Source: CAYPZL01 sp964415045 (lineage in GTDB: Bacteria; Planctomycetota; Phycisphaerae; Sedimentisphaerales; Anaerobacaceae). From it: a stretch of 9,186 nucleotides of DNA. The notes under the pieces are model-generated. The model was not told where the DNA came from. It ran no database searches and saw only the letters and a list, made by a program, of their open reading frames with translations. The translations under genes and the position numbers were made by a program. Numbering within the stretch: the first letter of the stretch is position 1; each line of letters starts with the position of its first letter. The stretch lies in NCBI GenBank assembly GCA_964415045.1, contig CAYPZL010000207.1, positions 1 through 9,186 of the forward strand. The letters run 5' to 3'. Shown here one piece after another: positions 1 through 5,351 of this stretch.

Positions 1-89
1 GACTCCTGGTGGCCGCATGAAAACCAATACAAAAATCAGTCAACTTGAGTATTTGCCTTTTACATTTTGATTTATCCAAGGGGTAGATC
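1..89. other. AT-rich leader upstream of the 78-aa gene
   Basis: This stretch is much richer in A and T than the rest of the window, especially from about 20 to 83, as expected for a promoter-bearing leader. No -10/-35 pair with normal spacing stands out. On the + strand, reading frame 1 is open from the window edge to a TGA at 46-48 and frame 2 to a TGA at 68-70. Either could be the tail of an upstream gene, but the pieces are too short to identify. Confidence 0.3.
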
Positions 90-326
90 ATGTTGCTTGC
101 AGGACATCCCTCATCCGCGTCGATTCACACGGTCGGAACCGTGGTCACCGTCCTTGGCCTGTACTGCCCACCGTGTCAGCATACGTTCGTGGAAATCCTA
201 TCGGGCGCGGTGCTCCGCGTCAACGGGCACCTTTGGATTTTCCGGGACAGCGCCTGGCACCCGCTCCCGGATTTGCGCTGCACCGAGTGTGCGCGCAGCG
301 TCCTCTACGTCGCCCAGGCCCTCTGA
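90..326 (+). CDS. small protein with two CxxC knuckles (zinc-ribbon-like), unknown function
   Basis: A 78-residue protein that I do not recognise as a named family. It has two cysteine pairs, C26-x2-C29 (in YCPPC) and C64-x2-C67 (in RCTEC), about 35 residues apart. That is the arrangement of a small treble-clef or zinc-ribbon fold binding one zinc ion. Between the pairs lie hydrophobic and aromatic residues (VEILSG, HLWIFRDSAW) compatible with a small beta-sheet. No membrane segment or signal peptide is evident. The ATG at 90 is preceded by AAGGGG at 78-83, a good ribosome-binding site six bases away. From about codon 20 the third positions are strongly G/C, as in the other genes here, which favours a real gene. 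It appears monocistronic: the next gene starts about 310 bases downstream behind repeats. Zinc binding is inferred from cysteine spacing only. Confidence 0.6.
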   Translation: MLLAGHPSSASIHTVGTVVTVLGLYCPPCQHTFVEILSGAVLRVNGHLWIFRDSAWHPLPDLRCTECARSVLYVAQAL

Positions 327-364
327 GATAGGTCAGGGTCCGCCCGAATGAAGCTGTAGGCCCG

Positions 365-416
365 AGGCCGGAGGCGGGAGGAATGCCTTCAGCCTATGGC
401 CTATAACCTCCGGCCT
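365..416. repeat. 10-bp perfect inverted repeat (hairpin, possible terminator or dispersed repeat)
   Basis: AGGCCGGAGG at 365-374 is the exact reverse complement of CCTCCGGCCT at 407-416, with a 32-base spacer containing CCTATGGCCTATAA. The flank at 355-362 (TGTAGGCC) resembles the complement of the spacer's GGCCTATA, so the whole unit looks like a folded repeat. It lies 39 bases after the stop of the 78-aa gene. No T-run follows, so an intrinsic terminator is only one possibility. Confidence 0.55.
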
Positions 417-531
417 TCCGAGTCGCAGCCGCTCCGGCGTCCGGTCATTTGCCCAAACCGGGCTTTATACTCTTTTCGTCCGCGATGATTGTCTCTACAA
501 TGGGCTGTTGTTGCAAGGATTCAACGACGAA

Positions 532-601
532 GTGGCATCGTCAGGACCGACGACCTCGGCGGAAAAACCATCGCCGGGCTTGGCCTGACGCTGCCACCCG
601 G
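532..601. repeat. degenerate copy of a palindromic intergenic element
   Basis: GTGGCATCGTCA at 532-543 is, but for one base, the reverse complement of TGACGCTGCCAC at 586-597. The right arm from 568 (CCATCGCC, then GCTTGG, then the 14-mer TGACGCTGCCACCC at 586-599) matches the right arm of the longer element at 2551-2582, which has the same 14-mer at 2569-2582. The core is shorter and more diverged than in that copy. It ends about 36 bases before the radical SAM start codon, so it would lie in that gene's 5' leader or promoter region. Confidence 0.6.
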
Positions 602-637
602 ATGGTATAAAGGATTGGCACAACCGTGGTGGGGATC

Positions 638-1756
638 ATGTCCAAGCCGGACACGCAGCGCAAGCTGGAAATCCTCAGCGAGGACGCCCGGTACGACCTG
701 GCCTGCGCGTGTGGCACGAGCCGGGACGAAGGGCGTCGCCGCGGCAGCGACGGACGCTGGATCTATCCGGTCGCCCTGCCCAACGGCGGCAAAAGCGTCC
801 TGTTCAAGACCCTGGTCTCCAACGTCTGCGCCAACGACTGCAAATACTGTCCGCTGCGTCAACAGCGGGATGTGCGGCGCTGCACGCTCGGCCCCGAAGA
901 GACCGTCCGGGCCTTTCTGGACTACTACGACCGGAAGAAAGTCTTCGGTCTGTTCCTCAGTTCCGGCGTCGTCGGCTCGCCGGACGCCACGATGGACCGG
1001 CTCGTCGCCACGGCCCGCCTCCTGCGCAGGCGCCATCAGTTCAAGGGCTATATCCATCTCAAGGTGATCCCCGGCGCCAGCGACGCGGCGATCGAGGAGG
1101 CCGTCTCGCTGGCCAGCGCCGTCTCGCTCAACATCGAGACGCCCGGCGCGAGCCACCTGGCCCGCCTTTCGCAAAAAAAAGAGTACGTCCGCGACATTAT
1201 CGAGCCCATCAAGCTGATCAGCAGACTGACGGCACGAGGCTCCCGCTTCGAGCGGGTCAAGCAGACCACGCAGTTCATCGTCGGCCCGGCCGGCGAATCC
1301 GACGCCGAGATCGTCAAGTACATGTGGGGCCTTTACGACCGGCTTCAAATGCAGCGCGTCTACTTCAGCGCGTACCAGAAAGGCCTGGGCGATGCGGCCC
1401 TCTCCGGCGGACCGCAGGCCGGCGGCGATCCGTTCCTGCGGGAGCACCGCCTCTACCAGGTGGACTTCCTCATGCGCAAGTACGGTTTCAAGGGCGATGA
1501 CGTCGTGTTCGACGAGCGTGGGCAGTTGTCCCTCGAGATGGACCCGAAGGAAGCGTGGGCCCGGTGTCACCCCGAGTTCTTTCCCGTGGACGTGAATCGC
1601 GCCGCGCCGCTGGAGCTGCTGCGGGTCCCGGGTCTGGGTCCGGTGACGGTGAACCGAATCGTGCAGCGGCGCCCAACCGGGCGGCTCCGGCGGCTCGACG
1701 AGATCGGCAACGTCGGCGCCCGCCTGAACAAGGCGAAACCGTATCTGGCTTTCTGA
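638..1756 (+). CDS. radical SAM/HhH protein, putative DNA modification or repair (UDG-linked family)
   Basis: A 372-residue radical SAM protein. The cluster-binding motif CxxxCxxC is visible as C64, C68 and C71 (SNVCANDCKYCPLR), so it should bind a [4Fe-4S] cluster and cleave S-adenosylmethionine. The N-terminal signature KLEILSEDARYDLACACG, the C-terminal helix-hairpin-helix (VPGLGP at about 330, with VNRAAPLELL before it) and the length fit the family described as 'putative DNA modification/repair radical SAM protein' (TIGR03916 type). Members usually co-occur with a partner protein that is often fused to a uracil-DNA-glycosylase-like domain. That partner is not in this window. The HhH suggests DNA contact; the reaction is unknown. 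I prefer ATG 638, which matches where the family begins, although its GGGG (631-634) is close to it. An in-frame GTG at 626, with AAGGA at 610-614, would add four residues. It is followed by an independent promoter for pdaD, so it is probably not part of the polyamine operon. Confidence 0.85.
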   Translation: MSKPDTQRKLEILSEDARYDLACACGTSRDEGRRRGSDGRWIYPVALPNGGKSVLFKTLVSNVCANDCKYCPLRQQRDVRRCTLGPEETVRAFLDYYDRKKVFGLFLSSGVVGSPDATMDRLVATARLLRRRHQFKGYIHLKVIPGASDAAIEEAVSLASAVSLNIETPGASHLARLSQKKEYVRDIIEPIKLISRLTARGSRFERVKQTTQFIVGPAGESDAEIVKYMWGLYDRLQMQRVYFSAYQKGLGDAALSGGPQAGGDPFLREHRLYQVDFLMRKYGFKGDDVVFDERGQLSLEMDPKEAWARCHPEFFPVDVNRAAPLELLRVPGLGPVTVNRIVQRRPTGRLRRLDEIGNVGARLNKAKPYLAF

Positions 1757-1765
1757 ATATTTTCA

Positions 1766-1793
1766 TTGCCAAACGCCGGCGGCTCTCTATAAT
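1766..1793 (+). promoter_or_regulatory. sigma70-type promoter of pdaD
   Basis: TTGCCA at 1766-1771 (five of six matches to the -35 consensus) and a perfect TATAAT at 1788-1793 are separated by 16 bases. Transcription would start near 1800, leaving a leader of about 60 bases before the pdaD start. It begins ten bases after the radical SAM stop codon. This is the clearest promoter in the window and probably drives the polyamine locus. Confidence 0.75.
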
Positions 1794-1859
1794 TCGCGGA
1801 CCAAAAATTGCGGCTGACCGAAGTCAGACATGAACAGGCTTGCATAACAGGAGGTGACA

Positions 1860-2411
1860 ATGGCAAACAGGGTTCCCACCAGGGTCTTCTTGACGAAGGG
1901 TGTCGGTCGCCACAAATACCAGCTCAAATCGTTCGAAGAGGCGCTGCGGAAGGCGGGCGTGGCGCAGCAGAACCTCGTGCAGGTATCTTCGATTCTGCCG
2001 CCGAAGTGCCGGATCATCAGCCGGGAAAAGGGCCTGGCGCAATTGACGCCGGGCGAGATCTGCTTCAGCGTGATGGCCCGGGCCGACACCAACGAGCACG
2101 GACGCCTGGTGGCATCTTCCGTGGGCATCGCGGTGCCGAAAGACACGGCCAAGTGGGGCTACCTCAGCGAGGTCCACGGCCACGGCATGAATCAGAACGA
2201 AGCGGCCGACATGGCCGAAGACCTGGCCGCGGGCATGCTGGGAACCACCCTCGGTCTGGAAGTCGATCCCAACAAGGCTTGGTCGGAAAAGGAGCAGGTC
2301 TACAAGTCCAGCGGCCTGATCATCCGCACCTCGAACATCACCCAGGCCGCCCGCGGCCAGAAGGACCTCTGGACCACCACCGTGGCCATCGCAATGTTTC
2401 TGTTCGACTGA
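1860..2411 (+). CDS. pdaD: pyruvoyl-dependent arginine decarboxylase
   Basis: A 183-residue proenzyme that decarboxylates arginine to agmatine, the first step of polyamine synthesis by the agmatine route. The self-cleavage site is visible as VSSILPP: chain cleavage between S43 and S44 would yield a beta chain of 43 residues and an alpha chain whose N-terminal serine becomes the pyruvoyl cofactor. Other family hallmarks are the N-terminal FLTKGVGRH and the stretch GEICFSVMARADTNE. Its length is close to archaeal PvlArgDC (about 165 residues). ATG 1860 is chosen because it follows an excellent AGGAGGTGA at 1849-1857. A GTG at 1854, two codons upstream, lies inside that ribosome-binding site and is unlikely to be used. 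A strong promoter precedes it. The next pathway gene, agmatinase, follows after a 332-base repeat block, so read-through transcription is plausible but not proven. Confidence 0.95.
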   Translation: MANRVPTRVFLTKGVGRHKYQLKSFEEALRKAGVAQQNLVQVSSILPPKCRIISREKGLAQLTPGEICFSVMARADTNEHGRLVASSVGIAVPKDTAKWGYLSEVHGHGMNQNEAADMAEDLAAGMLGTTLGLEVDPNKAWSEKEQVYKSSGLIIRTSNITQAARGQKDLWTTTVAIAMFLFD

Positions 2412-2422
2412 ACCGCAAGCAT

Positions 2423-2460
2423 GCAAATTGGAGATTGGAGATTGCGGATTGGAGATTCGC
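2423..2460 (+). repeat. heptad repeat array A (TTGGAGA-type)
   Basis: Tandem seven-base units of the form TTGGAGA / TTGCGGA / TTGGAGA. The first 30 bases (2423-2452) are identical to 2587-2616 in array B. It starts 12 bases after the pdaD stop. The style resembles the short tandem heptanucleotide repeats known from cyanobacterial genomes. I infer a non-coding dispersed repeat. Confidence 0.8.
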
Positions 2461-2468
2461 ATAACGAC

Positions 2469-2583
2469 GGGTGGCAGCGTCAAGCCCGAAGGGCTTGGCG
2501 ATGGCCCGTTGACCGGGGAAGTGCAAAGATACACGGAACAGGCACGTCGGCCATCGCCAAGCTGCGCTTGACGCTGCCACCCC
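2469..2583. repeat. palindromic element with nested hairpins
   Basis: The left arm at 2469-2506 starts GGGTGGCAGCGTCAAGC and ends GGCTTGGCGATGGCC. The right arm at 2549-2583 is its near-perfect inverse, running from GGCCATCGCCAAGC to TGACGCTGCCACCCC. Each arm also folds on itself: CAAGCCC-GAA-GGGCTTG at 2481-2497, extendable to 2478-2500, and CAAGC-TGC-GCTTG at 2558-2570. The core of about 42 bases (2507-2548) is not obviously repeated. A shorter diverged copy lies at 532-601, so this is a dispersed family and not a site unique to this locus. It could act as an RNA structure, a terminator or a miniature mobile element. No terminal target duplication is obvious. Confidence 0.75.
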
Positions 2584-2586
2584 GCG

Positions 2587-2633
2587 GCAAATTGGAGATT
2601 GGAGATTGCGGATTGGCGATTGGGGATTGGCGG
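2587..2633 (+). repeat. heptad repeat array B (TTGGNGA-type)
   Basis: Six consecutive seven-base units from 2592 (TTGGAGA, TTGGAGA, TTGCGGA, TTGGCGA, TTGGGGA, TTGGCGG). The first 30 bases of the array (2587-2616) duplicate 2423-2452 exactly. It lies just after the palindromic element, so arrays A and B flank that element as direct repeats. Confidence 0.8.
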
Positions 2634-2645
2634 ACCTCGGTGGCG

Positions 2646-2712
2646 CGAATCTCCAATCGGCAATCCGCAATCCGCAATTGTGTCTGAATCTCCAATCCGA
2701 AATCGCCAATCG
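2646..2712 (-). repeat. heptad repeat array C, inverted
   Basis: Units such as AATCTCCAATC, AATCCGC and AATCGCCAATCG are the reverse complement of the units in arrays A and B. Together with array B it could form a long imperfect hairpin (2587-2633 pairing with 2646-2712). There is a short break, TTGTGTCTG, at about 2678-2686. Confidence 0.75.
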
Positions 2713-2743
2713 AACAGCAGGTACTTCAACATTGGAGTGAATC

Positions 2744-3610
2744 GTGACCGTGACCGTGACCGACACGCCCAGCTTCGGGGACATACCGCCCGAATATCGC
2801 CGGCCGGACAAGGCCGGCGTGGTCGTCGTGCCCGTCCCGTACGACCGGACGAGCACCTGGATCAAGGGCGCCGACCGGGGGCCACGAGCCATCATCGAGG
2901 CGTCCGCCAACCTGGAGCTGTACGACATCGAGACCGACTCGCAGGTGTTCCACAACGGCATCTTCACCGACGCTCCCGTTGAGGGCGATCTTGCGCCCGA
3001 AGACCTGGTCGCGGCGGTCAGGCAGCGCGTCGAGGCACACCTGGCAAACGACAAGTTCACGGTCGTCGTCGGTGGCGAACATTCGGTCAGCATCGGCGCG
3101 GTGCAGGCCCACGCCCGCGTGCATCCCGGCATGACCGTCCTCCAGCTCGACGCCCACGCCGACCTGAGAGACGAATACGAGGGATCGAAGTACAATCACG
3201 CCTGTGTGATGGCCCGGGTCAAAGAGCTGTGCCCCGTCGTCCAGGTCGGCGTCCGCAGCATGGACATCTCGGAAAAGCCGTCGATCGAGGAGGGTCGCGT
3301 GTTTCGGGCCGAGGAGATCCAGGGCAGCACGACCTGGATCGACCAGGTCGCGTCCCGCTTGGGCCAAAAGGTCTACGTTACGATCGATCTGGACGTCTTC
3401 GATCCGGCGATCATGCCGTCGACGGGAACGCCCGAGCCGGGCGGGCTGCTGTGGTACGATGTGCTGGCCTTGTTGAGAACCGTGATCCGCCGGGCAACGG
3501 TGGTGGGCTTTGACGTGGTCGAGCTGTGCCCGACCGAGACCAACCGGGCCCCCGATTTCCTGGCGGCCAAGTTGATTTACAAGCTCCTGAGCTACAAATT
3601 CCGAGGGTAA
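2744..3610 (+). CDS. speB: agmatinase (agmatine ureohydrolase)
   Basis: A 288-residue ureohydrolase of the arginase/agmatinase fold that hydrolyses agmatine to putrescine and urea with a two-manganese centre. All metal ligands are visible: H113 in GGEHSVS, D136, H138 and D140 in LDAHADLRDEYEG, and D215 and D217 in IDLDVFDP. The N-terminal VPVPYDRTSTW and GADRGPRAI stretches are typical of the family, and the length is normal. The GTG at 2744 is favoured because GGAG (2734-2737) lies six bases upstream. The hexamer GTGACC occurs three times in a row at 2744-2761, so GTG 2750 and 2756 are possible alternatives, each removing a Val-Thr pair. It follows pdaD in the pathway, and its stop codon is one base before the ATG of the DHS-like gene, so those two are certainly one transcription unit. 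An N1-aminopropylagmatine ureohydrolase is an alternative, but no aminopropyltransferase gene is present here. Confidence 0.92.
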   Translation: MTVTVTDTPSFGDIPPEYRRPDKAGVVVVPVPYDRTSTWIKGADRGPRAIIEASANLELYDIETDSQVFHNGIFTDAPVEGDLAPEDLVAAVRQRVEAHLANDKFTVVVGGEHSVSIGAVQAHARVHPGMTVLQLDAHADLRDEYEGSKYNHACVMARVKELCPVVQVGVRSMDISEKPSIEEGRVFRAEEIQGSTTWIDQVASRLGQKVYVTIDLDVFDPAIMPSTGTPEPGGLLWYDVLALLRTVIRRATVVGFDVVELCPTETNRAPDFLAAKLIYKLLSYKFRG

Positions 3611-3611
3611 T

Positions 3612-4652
3612 ATGGAAAAGCAAGACCTTCTCCGAGAGCCGGTCGAACACATCGATATTCGGACCTTCGACGCCTCGCCCATCATCGACGCGATGCGGGA
3701 AATGTCCTTTACCGCCCGCGACACCGCCCGGGCCGCCGACATTCTCAACCGAATGATCGCCGACGCAGACTGCACGATCATCCTCTGTCTGGCCGGCAGC
3801 ACCAGTGCCGCCGGATGCATGCAGGTCTATGTCGATATGGTCCGTTATAATATGGTGGACGCGATCGTCGCCACCGGCGCGACCATCGTCGATATGGATT
3901 TTTTCGAGGCAATCGGCTTTCGGCACTACAGAGGCAGTGCCACGGTGGACGATAAGAAACTCAGAGAGCTCTACATCGACAGGATTTACGATACATATAT
4001 CGATGAAGAGCAGCTCCAGGTTTGCGACGAGACGATCAAGGAGATCGCCGACGGCCTGGAACACCGCCCCTACTCGTCCAGGGAGTTTATCCGGGAAATG
4101 GGCAGGTACCTGATGACGAACGCGAAGAAGAAGAACTCGCTGGTCCAGACGGCCTACGAACACGACGTGCCCGTCTTCTGCCCGGCGTTTTCCGATTCCA
4201 GCGCCGGCTTCGGCCTCGTTAAGCATCAGGTCGACCACCCCGACAGCCACGTCTCGATCGACTCGGTGAAGGACTTTCGCGAGCTTACGGAGATCAAGCT
4301 CAAATCGCCCGTGTCGGGCCTCTTCATGGTCGGGGGCGGCGTGCCGAAGAACTTCGCCCAGGACACCGTCGTCTGCGCCGAGGTCCTGGGACATTCGGTC
4401 GATATGCACAAGTACGCGGTCCAGATCACCGTCGCTGACGTCCGGGACGGCGCCTGCTCCAGCTCGACGCTGAAGGAGGCCTGCTCCTGGGGCAAGGTGG
4501 ACACGGCCTACGAACAAATGGTCTATGCCGAGGCCACCTCGGTGGTGCCTCTCATCGGCAGCTACGCGTATCACAAGCGCCTCTGGGAAAACAGGCCGCA
4601 GAGGCGGTGGAGCCGGATCTTTGCATCCGCGCCAGCAGGAGAAGGAAAATGA
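3612..4652 (+). CDS. deoxyhypusine synthase-like protein, probable homospermidine/triamine synthase
   Basis: A 346-residue member of the deoxyhypusine synthase family, an NAD-dependent enzyme class that transfers an aminobutyl group from a polyamine. Visible family features are LAGSTSAAG (about 60-68), VATGATIVDMD (87-96), GGGVPKN (241-247), the HKYAVQITVADVRDG region (266-280) and SWGKV with K295, which corresponds to the catalytic lysine of eukaryotic DHS. Bacteria have no eIF5A, so the acceptor is probably a free amine. With pdaD and speB upstream supplying putrescine, homospermidine synthesis is the likeliest role (inference). The human residue after the conserved GGGVVK is a substrate-binding histidine; here it is N247, which suggests a different substrate pocket. 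ATG 3612 has GAGGG four bases upstream, overlapping the end of speB. The stop overlaps the lipoprotein start (ATGA at 4649-4652). Confidence 0.88.
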   Translation: MEKQDLLREPVEHIDIRTFDASPIIDAMREMSFTARDTARAADILNRMIADADCTIILCLAGSTSAAGCMQVYVDMVRYNMVDAIVATGATIVDMDFFEAIGFRHYRGSATVDDKKLRELYIDRIYDTYIDEEQLQVCDETIKEIADGLEHRPYSSREFIREMGRYLMTNAKKKNSLVQTAYEHDVPVFCPAFSDSSAGFGLVKHQVDHPDSHVSIDSVKDFRELTEIKLKSPVSGLFMVGGGVPKNFAQDTVVCAEVLGHSVDMHKYAVQITVADVRDGACSSSTLKEACSWGKVDTAYEQMVYAEATSVVPLIGSYAYHKRLWENRPQRRWSRIFASAPAGEGK

Positions 4653-5161
4653 CCAGCCGTACAATGCCCGCGGTGGCGGCGTCCATTCTAACGATCTGCG
4701 TCTTGACCCTGGCCGGCTGCAAGGGACGCGAACTGGAAAAGGCCCGGCGCGAGGCGCGAGAGGCCAAGGTCACCGTCGTCAGGCTCAAAAAGAATCTTGA
4801 CGATGCGAAGAAGGAAATCTCCGAGCTCAAAGCCGAGCGCGACGCCTTCAGGGAGGCACGCGACGAGTTGCAGCAGCGGGAGAATCAGCTCATCAAGGAC
4901 CAGGAGGAGGCCTCGGCGCTGGTGCAGCGGGCCGAAGAGATGATCGTGCAATTGACCGCGCGAGCCAACGGACAGGCCGGAGCGACGGCCGCCCTGGAAA
5001 AGCAGGTTGCGGACTTGAAAGCACTCGTCGCCGAGCAGGAGAAGATCATCGAAGAGCTGCAACAGGGAGCCGACACCGGGCGCATCACCGTCGGGACTCC
5101 CGACAAGCTCGGACTGGAGACAACCGAAGACATCAACGACGTTAACGACGTCACGGAATAG
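4649..5161 (+). CDS. coiled-coil lipoprotein of unknown function
   Basis: A 170-residue exported lipoprotein. The signal peptide runs over residues 1-23 and ends in the lipobox LAGC, so C24 would be lipidated and anchor the protein in a membrane facing the periplasm. From about residue 27 to 140 it is highly charged and helical, with heptad-like leucine, valine and isoleucine spacing (for example VVRLKKNLDDAKKEISELKAE), which indicates a long coiled coil. The C-terminal 25 residues are acidic and end in a repeated NDV (DINDVNDVTE), coded by a 9-base tandem repeat. I do not recognise a named family. The ATG at 4649 overlaps the stop of the DHS-like gene (ATGA) and has AGGAG at 4637-4641, so it is translationally coupled to the polyamine genes. 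An open frame continues to 4607 but lacks a suitable ribosome-binding site and would bury the signal peptide. It might tether envelope layers or assist a transport complex; there is no direct evidence. Confidence 0.85.
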   Translation: MTSRTMPAVAASILTICVLTLAGCKGRELEKARREAREAKVTVVRLKKNLDDAKKEISELKAERDAFREARDELQQRENQLIKDQEEASALVQRAEEMIVQLTARANGQAGATAALEKQVADLKALVAEQEKIIEELQQGADTGRITVGTPDKLGLETTEDINDVNDVTE

Positions 5162-5245
5162 GTGCCTCCGACGCAGCCGTTCCTGCGCCGTGCCGGTCGC
5201 GTCGAATTCCCCGGGACTTTGCAGTCCCCACAGCGCGCTTTCCGC

Positions 5246-5273
5246 TTGCATGTTCGAGGCGGCGCGGTAGCAT
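5246..5273 (+). promoter_or_regulatory. possible promoter of the mscS-type gene
   Basis: TTGCAT at 5246-5251 and TAGCAT at 5268-5273 are 16 bases apart, the same spacing as the strong pdaD promoter. Both boxes match the consensus only partly (three and four of six). It lies in the 190-base gap after the lipoprotein gene and would give a leader of about 70 bases. Confidence 0.35.
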
Positions 5274-5351
5274 GCATCGGAACCTGGAACCGTAAGTGGG
5301 CCGACCGCGAAGTCTCCCGGCCCCTGCCAATGCGTCATGGAGGACAACACG

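Larger units (their letters stand above)
327..637. other. 311-base intergenic region with inverted repeats
   Basis: No gene is supported here. The left part contains the inverted repeat at 365-416. The middle is somewhat AT-richer and includes TATACT at 466-471 and TACAAT at 496-501, either of which could be a -10 box for the radical SAM gene, but neither has a convincing -35 at 16-18 bases. The right part, 532-601, is a degenerate copy of the palindromic element found between pdaD and speB. Confidence 0.5.
2412..2743. other. 332-base repeat-filled gap between pdaD and speB
   Basis: No gene is supported in this gap. It is almost entirely repeats: a heptad array (2423-2460), a palindromic element (2469-2583), a second heptad array in the same orientation (2587-2633) and a third in inverted orientation (2646-2712). 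Only short connectors and the speB ribosome-binding site remain. I see no obvious promoter for speB in it. Confidence 0.7.

Noticed and set aside
521..1570. Long open frame of about 349 codons on the minus strand opposite the radical SAM gene
   Set aside because: It is a shadow produced by GC-rich third positions of the + strand gene. It has no recognisable motif, and the + frame has clear family signatures.
2423..2712. CRISPR array
   Set aside because: The repeats are contiguous seven-base units and their inversions without unique spacers of constant length.
1824..2732. 302-codon minus-strand frame across pdaD and the repeat block
   Set aside because: Much of it is translated repeats (RIGDSD, NPQSPISN-like), and the remainder is antisense to a clear pdaD.
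3411..4664. 417-codon minus-strand frame covering the DHS-like gene, longer than that gene
   Set aside because: Its translation is low-complexity and without motifs, while the + frame carries the catalytic Lys and NAD-binding segments of the DHS family.
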